Assembly: GCA_037127255.1 (NCBI GenBank)
Contig: JBANSL010000008.1
Coordinates: 34,547,373-34,611,372 of the forward strand
Length of the DNA stretch: 64,000 nt
DNA from: Persicaria tinctoria
Lineage: Eukaryota; Streptophyta; Magnoliopsida; Caryophyllales; Polygonaceae
Direction: 5' to 3'
Part shown: piece by piece, positions 35,467-46,800 of the stretch
How the letters are laid out: the number at the start of each line of letters is the position of its first letter
Position numbering within the stretch: position 1 is the first letter of the stretch
Notes under the pieces: model-generated
Told to the model about the DNA's origin: nothing
Seen by the model: the letters and a program-made list of their open reading frames with translations, nothing else
Databases searched by the model: none
Made by a program: the position numbers and the translations under genes

Positions 35467-38400
35467 ATGTTGCTTTGTGAAGAACGCGCTTCACGCGCCC
35501 CCAATTTCACCCTAAAAACTCCCTATCAAACCCTCGCTTCGAAGAACCGAAATCTTCAGATTTCTTGGCCAAATCCTCATCTTAATCCCTCTCCCGACGA
35601 GATTCTGGCACTTTGGTGCTGGCTTCTTCCCCCGATTAGTGAATCGAGAGGCGATTGTGATGTCTCCTCCCTTAATCTCGGCCCTTTCGCCCATGAAGAA
35701 ACCATTTTCGATTGCATCTCCCTTAGGCAGAATAGCTCTAAATTTCCGAAAAAGAGGGTGAGAAAGAAGAAGGGTTCGTGGAAGATGTGGTTTATTGGCC
35801 AAATTTCTAGCGAGATGGTGAATGTTTGGTTGAGATTTGTCCCAATCTGGGTAAATTCCATAAAGAGGAGGAAGAAGTCTCATCTCTGGTGGTGTTGGGA
35901 CTGCCCTGCTTGTTCCCGGAGGAGTGTTCCGTGGGGTGGCTGTCTCGGCCTGACTGGTGCTCTCGGCCCTCTCGGGTGGTCGGAGGACCACAAATCTGGC
36001 TTCTCAAGCCCTAGACAAAATGGGTATTCTTCCCCCATGTGTGCAGATGTGGCTGCTTTGCTCCTGATAAGGTTCGTTAAAATATCCTCATATTTAAGAT
36101 TTCTTAATTGGATTACAATTTTCATGAAATCCTCTAGTCTTACCTTTGATCTGACTCACTTGCTACTTGTAGCTCCAAAAATCACCTTCTACTGGTGTTT
36201 GGAAAACCTGGTGTTAGAGGTGTATTCCTCTTCACCCCCTACCCCCCGAAAGGGCTTTGAAAAAACTGTGTTAGAGGTGTATACCTCTACACCCTTTAAC
36301 CCCCGAAAGGGCCTTGAACAAATTGTGGATTGTGGGGCGTTGATTGCTCCTTTTTCCCGTTATGATGAGGAGGTGTTGTCTAGAAAACTGGGGGCTTTGA
36401 TTATTTGCCTTACTTGCACTTATTTCTTGGCTAGAACACATCCGGTCCAGTATTATATCCATTATGATGTTAATTTGGGGTCTATGATATCTAGATTCTT
36501 GAGTATCAATTTATGCGATTCCGGGATGAAAGGAAATAGGTTTGATTATGATGCTGAACAGAATAGTTTGATTAAACTCTTTGGTATAATCTTCTATGGG
36601 GAAATAAATATTTTTGTTCAATCATGTTTCACTGAATTGTTGTATGGGCTTATTGTGGCTCCTCGTGTTTCTTTTATTAAGTTACATGGGATTGAGCAGC
36701 TAGGTGTATACGACCCTTGTCTTTTTGTTGATATTCTGGAATGGATAACATCGCCCCAGCTGAAGGGAAGGTGCAAAAAAAAAAAAAAAGAGTGGTCAAT
36801 CATACTTCGTTCCGGGTTCGGTGTGTAATATTGGTCCTAGTAATTTGGAGATATTCCAAGTTAGCACAGATGTTTCTAATACTGCAGGTTGTGGATGTGA
36901 TAACTCTGCTGGTGTCTGGTTTATTAGTGAATCAGGCGTTTGTTATATGTATTCTTCCATACACTATTTAGCTCATAAGTATCAGCAGATCTTAATGGCC
37001 CACCTTGTCGATGTGTTCAGTATTCCTGGGTTATCTAGAGACTTAATTGCAATCTTATGGTGGTTTTTTCACTGGTCTGAAAGCAAGTGTCTGCACTTGG
37101 CATATGTTGAGGAAATATTTGTTAGCTGCATTATTTGGTCCTCATTTGAAAGATTGAGACGCATCTTTTGGTCTTTCTGTGTTGGCTACCTTTTGGTCTT
37201 TTGGTTGGAGGATACTCAAGAAATTGATCAGGTTAATCTTTATGAATATAGACTAATTACTTTTTATAAACCGCTACTGGGAATATCTTCCCATTATTAC
37301 GCAAATACGGTCCTGAAGCTTTCTACTTGCCAATATTCTGATCTTTGTCTAGCCTTGCTTTCCAATTGCTCTGTATGGGTGTGCAAAGCTTGGTGTGCTC
37401 TATTTCAATATACCCCCTATCTGCTAGTATTTGTGTATTGTTCAGGTGATGGCTGTTTGAAATGTGTTTGTCTCTCTCGAACTGTCAATATTTGCTGTAA
37501 GAATGGTGTTGGTTGGCCTGTGAACAGTGGTAGAAGGTTTCTAGTGTCATGCCCGAGGAACCCTTTATGGATGAAAATAAGCAAGCTTTGCAATCCTTGT
37601 ATACGGGCATTGAAGTTTGGTGTCTTCTTAGTCGTTACTATGTGCATACATATGGTGTCTAAGTCCATTAAGATAATTATTAATGGAGTCTTAGTGGATG
37701 ATAATTATAATTTGTATCCCTTTCTAAATCTAGTTTTAACTAAACCAATTGCCACTGCCAAATTGCTTCCTGGGGAAAGGGCGCACTCAACTCCTTTGAA
37801 CTATATTGATTATCTAAATGTAGGAATGTGTAAGCTCTCTTTTGGAATAAATTGGGGGAATGACAATTGTGTTTCTAAACATGTTATTGCTTTAGATTTC
37901 TCATGTAAAAGCTGCTTCTATTGGATTGGGGTATCTAACTTGCAAATCCTTTTGCTCAACTGGGTCAATCGGCGCCTACCCATTCTCAATAACAAAATCC
38001 TCTCAGAAAACCTCATAATTGATGTATCCTTTTGCTCAACTGGGTCAATCGGCGCCTAACCGCCTATCTTCTCCCATTCAAATGTGGTTTCGAATTGTGT
38101 AAGACTGTAACGTGTATTACTTTTCTGATGCACGCTTTGTCCAAGTGTTATGATCCTATAATTTTAAGTGATATGTATGGGGGTGACTTCCTGGAAGGAA
38201 CAAATTATGAGAGTAAAATACAATTGATGTATCCTTGCAAAACCTCAAAGTACCTTCGACTCGTATTAAAATTTAGCTATGAATTTAACCTAATAATGGG
38301 TTTTCTTTGCTCCAGTAGACACGGCTGCAATTTATCCTTGTTTGCATACTACCAAAATTTGTTAACACCCTCCAAGAATAACCTTAGATGGAAAGCCCCC

Positions 38401-39375
38401 TTATCTAATAACATCTTAATGCTAATACCACTCTATAACCGGCGCAAGAATAACCTTGGTGTAATTTCTAAGTGGGAATTGGAACAGATTAACCTTGAAT
38501 GGACAATCTTATTTAATAAGAAGAAATCTCTATATGAATCGATTCGGCTGATCGGATGCTCCTGGGGACAGACATTATATGATATACCCGAGTCTACTGG
38601 GCACCTTTTCCCCTGGCTGCCTTTACCCTTAGACAAATGTAAAAGAAATCTCTACCTGTACAACCAAGACAACAAGCTGATTTTAAGGTCCACCCTGCTG
38701 GAAAATTTAATTATGCTAGATCCTTTGTGTGGTATCTCTTCCGTGACAAATCTAGCTTGTGAAGGTAAAATGTGTGCCCACCATCATAACATAACTCTCC
38801 GTTATTTTAATAACAACACATTAAAGCCTTGTGTTAAAAGCACCAAAGTACTATGGTATAAGAACAAGCCATCTGATTATCTTCTTGACGGGAGGTTGTC
38901 GGTTGGCTTCAAACAAAGCATGTTCATCGGCTTGAAAATCCATCTCATATGGTATACACAAATTTTGAACTTATGGTCACACTATGTTGGCTACCTCTTG
39001 TTTTGTTTAGTGGTAGATTCTCTAGAAAATGACCTAAATAATTGTGATGAATATGGACTAATTGCTTTGTCTAAACCACTAAGCCTATCTCCTCATTATT
39101 ATTTCGTATATAAGATCTTAAAGAGGAAGTTTACTTCTTCTTGTAGCAAATGGCAATATTCGGTTCTTTTCCTAGCCTTACTTTCTAAAGGTTTGGAAGA
39201 TATCACTTATGTGAAGCAAATTCTTATTAACCTCCCCATCCATAAAGACATTATTTTTAGGTGCGGAAAAATATTGATTAACATAAGGAAAAGGAGGAAC
39301 GTCGCAAAAAGAGTAAGATATGGGTATGGGAGGGCTCACCTTTTGCTCGCCTATGCAAAAACAAAGTGGTCATGA
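35467..39375 (+). pseudogene. LINE ORF1, very long and of unrecognised type
   Basis: Three consecutive open stretches (to 36828 in frame 1, 36821-38059 in frame 2, 38032-39375 in frame 1) cover almost the whole region upstream of ORF2. The first break lies at an A-run (36776-36789). The second is explained by an 80-bp duplication (see findings). Allowing for both, one protein of nearly 1,280 residues would start at 35467. Its stop TGA (39373-39375) overlaps the ORF2 ATG. It is rich in Leu, Ile, Tyr and Cys. I see no DUF4283, RRM or CCHC knuckle expected of plant L1 ORF1. A block of about 65 residues (VGYLL...LALLS) occurs twice, near 37178-37370 and 38982-39190. Function unknown. Confidence 0.5.
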
Positions 39376-42300
39376 TTATACGATATTGGAATTGTAGGGG
39401 AATTGGAAAAACAACCTTCTGGACTAACATGAATGGATGGCGCACCCTAGATCATATACAAATGTTAATCTTAGCAGAAACAAAGACTGAAACAGAACCA
39501 AAGGAATCTCTATGGAAAAATGCGGGATTCACAAACATGTGTTGGTCCCCGGCTTCTGGACGTGCCGGTGGTATTGCTCTATTCTGGAACGAAAACTCCT
39601 TTATAGACGAAACCATCTCGGTGATTATTCATCTCCCAAGAATTATTGGCGTAAAATATGAGAACATAAAAGAGAACTTTGAGTGTCTAATGTTGTTTGT
39701 ATACGCCCCCCCCAAACCCCTCAGAAAAAGATGACTTTTGGAGAAACCTATACAATCTGATTACCCAAAGCAACATTCCATGCTTAGTTATGGGAGACTT
39801 AAACGAAATAAGTCAACCATCGGATAAGAGTGGAGGGGCAGAAATTCTACCGAATAGATTCCTAAGAATAATGGAATTTAAAGATGCATGCTCCTTGCTG
39901 GAGATCCCCTCGTACGGTAACCCATTTACTTGGAGAAAGAAACAATTTGGCCCAGATAACATACTGGAAAAACTTGACAGGGTGCTTGTCCATCATGAAA
40001 TAATCGACATGTTTCCCGATTTGGCAACTAAAAATGGAGCATTCTCTAACTCGGACCATTGTCCTATTTCAATTAACATCTCCAAAAACACTACCTTTAA
40101 ACCACCCCCTTTTAAATTCGAAAACATTTGGCTGCAAAGAAGAGATTTCCGAAATATTGTCAAACAAGCGTGGAGAGCTTCATGTGCAGGCTCAGCCATG
40201 TTCCGAATTACACACAAATCAAAGGTTCTCAAACAAAAGGCTAAAATATGGAATAAGAAAACATTTGGAAACATCTTCCGACAACTACAAGACATTGATG
40301 ATGCTCTAATCGAAATACAATCAATCCAACAAACTAATCAAAACCTTGAATCATACACAAAAGAACAAAATCTCTTGTCTAAAAGAGAAAAACTACTCCT
40401 TTTTCATAAAACTTACTGGAACCAAAGAGCTAAATCAAAACACTTAAAGTTAGCAGATATCAACTCCTCCTATTTCCATAGAGTAGCCATAGGGAGAAGA
40501 AATCGAAAGATAATTAGAACAATTACCTCAGCAGAAGGAACTAACATAATAGGCGACGAAAATATTAAAAGGGAAATTCAAAGAGACTTTGAAACAAGAT
40601 TTAGTCAGGAACAAATGTATAGTATCCCCCAATTAGAAGAATATCTCTCAGAAATCAACCCGGTCATTACAGAAGAGGAAAACAAATCACTTATTCAACA
40701 ACCAACAAACAGTGAAATCAAAAAAGCAGTCTTCTCAATGGGGAACAACAAATCCCCCGGCCCTGATGGAATGACGGCTGAGTTCTACAAAAAATATTGG
40801 GACATTATTGGCACCGATATCATCCGGGCTACAAAAGCTTTCTTCCACTCTGGCAAACTATTAAAACAAATTAATCACACATTTATCTCTCTTATACCAA
40901 AAAATGATAACCCCTCCATGACTACACACTATCGTCCGATTAGCCTATGCTCTACCTTATATAAAATCATCTCGAAGATAATAACTGAACGACTAAAAAT
41001 GGTAATAGGAAAACTTATACACCCACTACAAGGAGCCTTTGTTTCTGACAGAGCAATCCAAGACAATATCCTAATAGCACACTAGATATTTCACTCCTTT
41101 CGAACTAGAAAAGGTACCAAGGGATGGACTGCAATAAAACTCGACATGGAAAAAGCATACGACAGAGTAGATTGGCAATTCACGAAAGCAGTGCTCCAGA
41201 GATTTTGATTCAACCAAAGATTTGTGGATATTATTATGGAATGTGTGACTACAGTCTCCTTCTCTGTTCTAGTAAACAACGGTCCTACTGACCTTTTCAA
41301 ACCTTCAAGGGGTTTGAGGCAAGGGGACCCCCTCTCCCCGTTTCTCTTCCTTCTCGGGACAGAAGTCCTTGCTCGTAAACTCTCAAGGGAGGCAGAATCT
41401 AATCACAACAGTGTCGGATTTAAATTTGGTCATTCGGGCCCCTGCATTCCGTTCCTGGCCTTCGCGGATGACATAATAATATTTTCGAAAGGAAGTAATT
41501 CTGCATGTATAAAAGTTAAAGAGATAATTGAAGACTACTGTAAATTCTCAGGGCAAAAAGTAAACTACCATAAGTCGTCCTTTCAAACCACCCCGGGAAT
41601 TCCTAGATCAAGAGCCCGAGACCTAGAAGGAATACTGAACATACTCCTAGAACGAAATCTGGAAAAATACCTTAGTTGTCCCATCATAAATGGGAGGGTT
41701 ACCAAGGAAACTTTTGGTGAAATGATATGCAAATCTAAAGATCAACTGAGCAAATGACGTGCAAATGCCCTATCACAACAAGGCAGAGCAACCCTAATAG
41801 TGTCTAATCTATCATCAAAACCATTATACTCGATGCAGAGCTTCATGCTCCCGGTAGCGGTCCATAAACAATTAGATCAAATCAACAGAACCTTTTTCTG
41901 GAACAAAGACGCTCAGCATAGCCCATTAATCAGTTGGGACAAAATATGTAAATCAAAAGCGGATGGAGGATTGGGAATTAGAAAAACCAAAGACATGAAT
42001 GAAGCTCTCCAACTAAAACTTCTTTGGAAAATTCTGGCTGAACCGGAGAATAACTGGGTTAAAATCATACAATACAAGTATCTAAAAGACAGCCACATCC
42101 TTACATACTCTAGAAAAGGCAATGCTTCTTGGCAATGGTCGAAACTTAGTTCTCTAATCCCGAAATTTAAAATGGGACTCATCTGGAAGGTGGGGGATGG
42201 GAAATCAATTAAGTTTTGGGAAGACAATTGGGTAGCAACGACACCTCTAAAGGACAAAATAGATTCTCAACATAACATTAATCCACATGATTCCGTGAGC

Positions 42301-43517
42301 GATTTTATTATAGGAGGACAATGGTGGAAGGAGAAACTTGTGTCGGTGCTTCCTGAGCCCATAATAAAGGATATTATGAAAATCCCCTTGCCAATCACCC
42401 CTTTTGTAGACAGACTGTATTGGTGGCCCGCCAAAAAGGGCTGGTTCACAACGACAAGTGCCTATAACTTAATCTCATCCACTCCACAAAGATCATCCGA
42501 TGAATTCTCATGGATTTGGAAACTTGATGTCCCTCCAAAAGTTAAGAACTTTATATGGAAAAACAAAACAAAAAGGCCTTGCCACGACTACCCGCCTAGC
42601 CCAAAAAGGGGTAGCAGTACCGAACACATGTATCTTTTGCAATCAGTCCGCGGAAGATGATATTCACTTATTCATAGAATGTCCCATCAACAACTTCCAA
42701 CAACAATTCCCTGGACAAACATCTCAAAGCATTAACACCCTTATTTCAGAAAACAGAGATATGGATCAAATTCTACAAATTTTAGGTTCCACTCTTCCTA
42801 TGGAGAAAAAACAAAAGATGGCAATCAGATGGTGGACTATTTGGTTTATAAGGAATCAAACAATATTTAGAAATGAAAACATCCCCTCTGCAGAGGGTAT
42901 TAAGAAAATGATCATGGACAATATTGAAAACTGGAGAAAAGCAAGCAGATGGAATGAGATGGAGGATGACGGCTTACAGAAACAAAATAAGGGAAAATGT
43001 CTCACTAAGAACAATACAAAAACCTATCGTTGGAGGAAACCTCCGGCCGGCAAATACAAGTTAAACTTTGACGGATCATTTAAATCAACCTCAAACAGTT
43101 CCATTGGATACATCATCCGAGATTGGTGTGGCGATCCTATCAACATTGGTGGTCAAGCTATTGGTGGACAATCACCTCTCATGGCGGAAGCTCTAGCCCT
43201 ACGTCTTGGGATAGAAAAAGCTAGAGAATTAAGGATAACCGATCTCATAATAGAAGGAGACTCAAAGATTATCACGGACTATCTAAGAACACAAGTTGAA
43301 TGTCCTTGGGAAATAGAAATGGTTATGTCAGATATTCAAGCCCTTCTCCAAGAAGTAAATAATGTTGATGTATCTCATATTCCCCGCATTGGTAACCGGG
43401 TAGCGGATAAGGTTACACACCTTTGCTACTCAACCAGGGGGCCAGAGCTATACCTAGATACAGGTCTTCTTGACCTCATCCGACAGGATCCTCATCCGAC
43501 AGGATGCTTTCGGATAG
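39372..43517 (+). pseudogene. LINE ORF2: endonuclease, reverse transcriptase, RNase H
   Basis: ORF2 nicks target DNA and reverse-transcribes the element RNA. The APE-type endonuclease has YWNCRGIG, ILAETKT, GDLNEI and SDHCPISI. The RT has NNKSPGPDGMTAEF, HPLQGAFVSDRAIQDNIL, KAYDRVDW, GLRQGDPLSPFLF and the catalytic FADDIIIF (41461-41484). A zinc-binding RVT region has CIFC...HLFIECP. RNase H has KLNFDGSF, AEALALRLGIEKA, IIEGDSK and HIPRIGNRVAD. Lesions are a frameshift in a C-run (39705-39716), TAG at 41083, TGA at 41206, TGA at 41755 and a frameshift in an A-rich run near 42555-42580. A 16-bp duplication displaces the native stop. ATG 39372 is chosen over GTG 39366 because it gives the ATGA overlap with ORF1. 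Confidence 0.9.
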
Positions 43518-43544
43518 GGTGTTCCCATCCGAATTTTTACCTAA

Positions 43545-43558
43545 TAAAAAAAAAAAAA
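43545..43558 (+). other. Poly(A) tail of the LINE
   Basis: A run of A follows CCTAAT, directly before the right TSD copy. This is the expected product of target-primed reverse transcription. Confidence 0.9.
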
Positions 43559-43575
43559 AATGTCTTCCCGGTGTT

Positions 43576-45000
43576 TTCTGTTTGCTCGTTTCGAACTCTG
43601 CAGACCGTCGTCAGCTTGGTGCCTTGGTCCATCCCTAGAAAATGGGATATCTTTCGTATCTCACTCAAACCCCAAATCTGCAAGGCTAATGCTTCCAAAG
43701 GAAAAGGAGAGGCACAAACAGGGGTCAATTTGAGGGAAGGCGTGAGCAAAGGGGATCATTTTTGAGGATCACGATCGAAGGTACTCTTCACTTTCCCAGG
43801 TAAACCCTAGGAATTTGGGGTTTTCTTTATTCGTTGTTCAATGTGCAAATCTTTAAGAATTTGAGCTCTTTGGGGGTCGGATAAGGTAAAGGAGGGTTCA
43901 ATTCGGGAGGAGAAGGGTAGGGAGAAAGTCTTTGAAAGGAGTTGAGGTACGAATCACTGTTCACCTTCTTCTCCAAAGTCTGAAAAGTTCAAGGGAACCA
44001 ACTTTTCAAACCAGGCTTTGATTTTATGGATTCGAGGACTTTAGCTAGCGTGAAGGCGAAATCCGAGGCGAGCTTGTGATTTCCGGTGCCGGAAAGTGGC
44101 CACCAATCAGGTTTCCGCTTACTGTCAGGTGTGGACGTACTCCAACGTTCGGATTTTTTTTTAAAAAAATCCGACCGTTTCTGTTAGTTACGGCTAGCGG
44201 CGCTGAGTGTTCCCTCTGTCGATCAGCTCCCACGGTGTCTCCTTTGTGTTGTTGTCAGCTGTTGGAGGTTGTCAAAGGTCCTGTAGCTCCGGCCAGGCGG
44301 CGCCGCCGCCGCCGGAACTCCCTGAAACTTAGAGCTTGCGCAGACTTTAGGAAGATTGCTTTCTTTCACCTTTTTGTTTTTGCAATTAGGAGGAATCCTT
44401 GGGCCGGCATGAATCAGTGGGAAGCTATGAAGCTTTTGATTATTAAGTAATTGATGATCACTCATCAATTAGTGATCATTGTTCACAATCTGGAATAAAT
44501 CAGTTTCTCATCTCTCCACTTTGTTGATTTCATCTCTTTCAAAGACTGATATTGTGTCTCCTGCTTCTGGTTTGATGATTTATTTTGCCAATAGAAATTT
44601 GAAAGATATATATATATATATTTATTTTTTTTTTTTTTTTTGAGTTAAATTACTACCATGGTGTCATCAGCAAAAGAGGAATTTTGTGAGAGCAAGTGAT
44701 CATATGCATAAGGAATCTTGTTTTCCTAGATTTGTTTGTAAGCTAAACCCGTAATTCGACTCGGATTTTGGCTGTTGTTGCTTTCCACTACTTGATTAAG
44801 TCATATGTGAATACTTCGATTCCCAACTTCAAAATTTCTTGATACTGTGGATTTTTTTCCTTATTAATGTTTTCTCAATTTTCATCTTGCATAAGCTGTA
44901 CATAAGCAAGAACAATGAAGACTGTAGCAGTGTTGATGAGTCACCAGTTTTGGTAATTTGCAGGTTGATTTTACTTCTGAAGCACTGAAGAATTTTCCCA
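43576..45000 (+). other. Gene-like 5' region of an unrecognised plant gene
   Basis: After the LINE the sequence looks like a plant leader and first introns: a GC-rich stretch, donor-like CAG|GTAAACCC near 43799, and a CGCCGCCGCCGG stretch at 44302-44315. (TA)n and T-runs occur at 44600-44640. Short ORFs here overlap on both strands and none is convincing. It probably belongs to the gene whose coding exons start near 45000. The LINE inserted just upstream. Confidence 0.35.
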
Positions 45001-45002
45001 AA

Positions 45003-46440
45003 CAAAGATGTTGGAAATAATGATAGCATCCTCCTAAAAGAGGAGACGGTACAGCTGTTGTTGAATATAGTTTTGGGACCTGACTTCCTTTGTAAAGATG
45101 AGATGGTTAATGATAGCATCCTTCAAAATAACCAAGGATCCGAATTCCACAAGGAAGAGGACATTCTATGTGACAGCATTCGTGAATGTAATCTAGGATC
45201 TCAGGCCTGCCCGAAAGAGGAGATGGTACCTGATAGCGCGCACGAAAGCCTTCTGAATAGCTTCTTTGATGTGCCAATTGACAATGTGACTTACACTTTA
45301 CTGGCATCTTCTGTTACATTCTCGGACAGTAAAGTATCAAAGGTGAGATTGACTTCATCTATCAATGCTCAATTGCTTGATTATTCTGATCACGGTGAAA
45401 CTGAAATTGGAAGTGCTTTCACTTCATTCGCTGCTTCTCAATCTTCAGAATCATCCTCATGCTTTCTATCTCCCATGGCGAATGCAGGTGATATGGATTC
45501 TTCTTCTTTGGTGTCCTCCAGCACGTTCACTGGCATAAATTGAGCAACAGTTCGCGTATATCTTCCTCTTGTTTGATTGAGCAACTGGTCTATATCCCAT
45601 CTGAACAAAGTATATGATGTTGAAATTCTCTTGCAGATGTACCAATTATCCCCCTTAGTGACAATGTAGGCCATAACTTGGAAGTTGGAACACGCGGAGC
45701 TTCCTGTCAAACTGGATATCGGTGGAAGTCGTGTCTTTTTGAAGCCTGATAGCATTCACACGACTTTGTCTAATGTGCAGAGATCCTGTTTATGCAAGGT
45801 ATGATCCCATCTTTATCCATTATGTATTATTCAGTCCTGCAAAATGACAGATGACTAGAAAGTTTTATCTTCATGTTGATTCCTAAGGGTTGTATGTTAT
45901 GATTCTTATTGCTTTATAACCATTTCCGCGTCAATTGTTGGGTGATTATAAATTGTTGTTACATTGTTATTTTGGCTTTCATATCATGAGTTGTATGTTA
46001 TGATTCTTATCTGCAAGGAAGAAGCCTCAAAAGGAGTACAGGCAACTAGGAATATGGTACTGTGACATTGATGCTTTGTTTGACGAGGGTTCAGAAGAGA
46101 AGCCGATCCTATCAAGCCAGAGCAAACACTTACCAGCCCAGGACTCGCAAGAATCCAATTGGGAGCTCGTATAAACACTCCAGTTTTACCAAGTCAAAGC
46201 CGTGCACAACATCCTCTCTCTCTGAGTAAGATGAAACCTCCTTCCTAGCAATCTAGTCTCTTCTTGAATCAATTATCCCCTCCTCAGATCTTTAATTATT
46301 CAGCTGCTTGCCATTTTGGGGCACAAATTGTGTTGAAAAGAACAGCAAGAGGTTATGTTGCACAGCGTCGATACCTGCAGTCAATTTATGGTTTTCTTGT
46401 CCATCTTTTTCAGCGATTATTATAATTTGCATTTGGAAGG
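45003..46440 (+). pseudogene. Unrecognised plant protein gene, possibly disrupted
   Basis: An open frame runs through 45058-45543. It contains three imperfect repeats of about 20 residues (CKDEMVNDSILQNN, KEEDILCDSIREC, KEEMVPDSAHESL), then FFDVPIDNVTYTLL and a Ser-rich part. A donor-like GCAG|GTGATA lies at 45485-45492 and an acceptor CTTGCAG at about 45636. Downstream, ELPVKLDIGGSRVFLKPDSI (about 45690-45750) is in a different frame from the spliced reading, which stops at 45747-45749. Further apparent exons are KEYRQLGIWYCDIDALFDEG (about 46030-46090), ending at a TAA near 46172, and an IQ-like LKRTARGYVAQRRYLQ (about 46334-46381). Coding style is clear but frames do not join cleanly, so it may be a pseudogene or mis-spliced by me. 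Confidence 0.4.
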
Positions 46441-46795
46441 TTCTTGTGTGATTGTGTGAATAATATGATCACTGAGACATGTAGCAAGTAAAACACTAAA
46501 TCATCTGAACATACTCTACACTTTTACAGTGAATCAAAATCTGCTTGCTGCCACAGTGAACTTTTAGTTTAGTTAAATTGCCGGATTCATCATCCAATTT
46601 AAAACTATTGACATGAAATAGACTTTGATAAACCAGACTTGCAATCCCAAATGTAAAAATTTACGCAAACCAAAACCTTTGGAGTTGGGTTCTATCCTTT
46701 AGGCAATGTGCAAAATAATGTACAAGCAAGCATTAAAGTCTTATTATCCTTTAGGCAATAAATCCCGAGAGAAAAAACAAATGGAAAAACGTCTT
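46441..46795. other. Intergenic stretch
   Basis: No gene seen. It ends at the TSD caatt (46796-46800) of the TRIM array. Confidence 0.4.
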
Positions 46796-46800
46796 CAATT

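Larger units (their letters stand above)
35445..43558 (+). mobile_element. Full-length L1-type LINE with 17-bp TSD
   Basis: The target duplication aatgtcttcccggtgtt lies at 35428-35444 and 43559-43575. The element ends in a run of 13-15 A, some shared with the TSD. The order is a long ORF1, then an ORF2 with APE endonuclease, reverse transcriptase, zinc-binding RVT region and RNase H, as in plant L1 elements with RNase H. The 8.1-kb length and start ATG 22 bp from the 5' end suggest no 5' truncation. Three stops and two frameshifts in ORF2, plus two disruptions in ORF1, show this copy is inactive. Confidence 0.9.

Noticed and set aside
35512..36125. Minus-strand ORFs opposite the LINE ORF1
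   Set aside because: Antisense shadows of the longer plus-strand frame; no domain.
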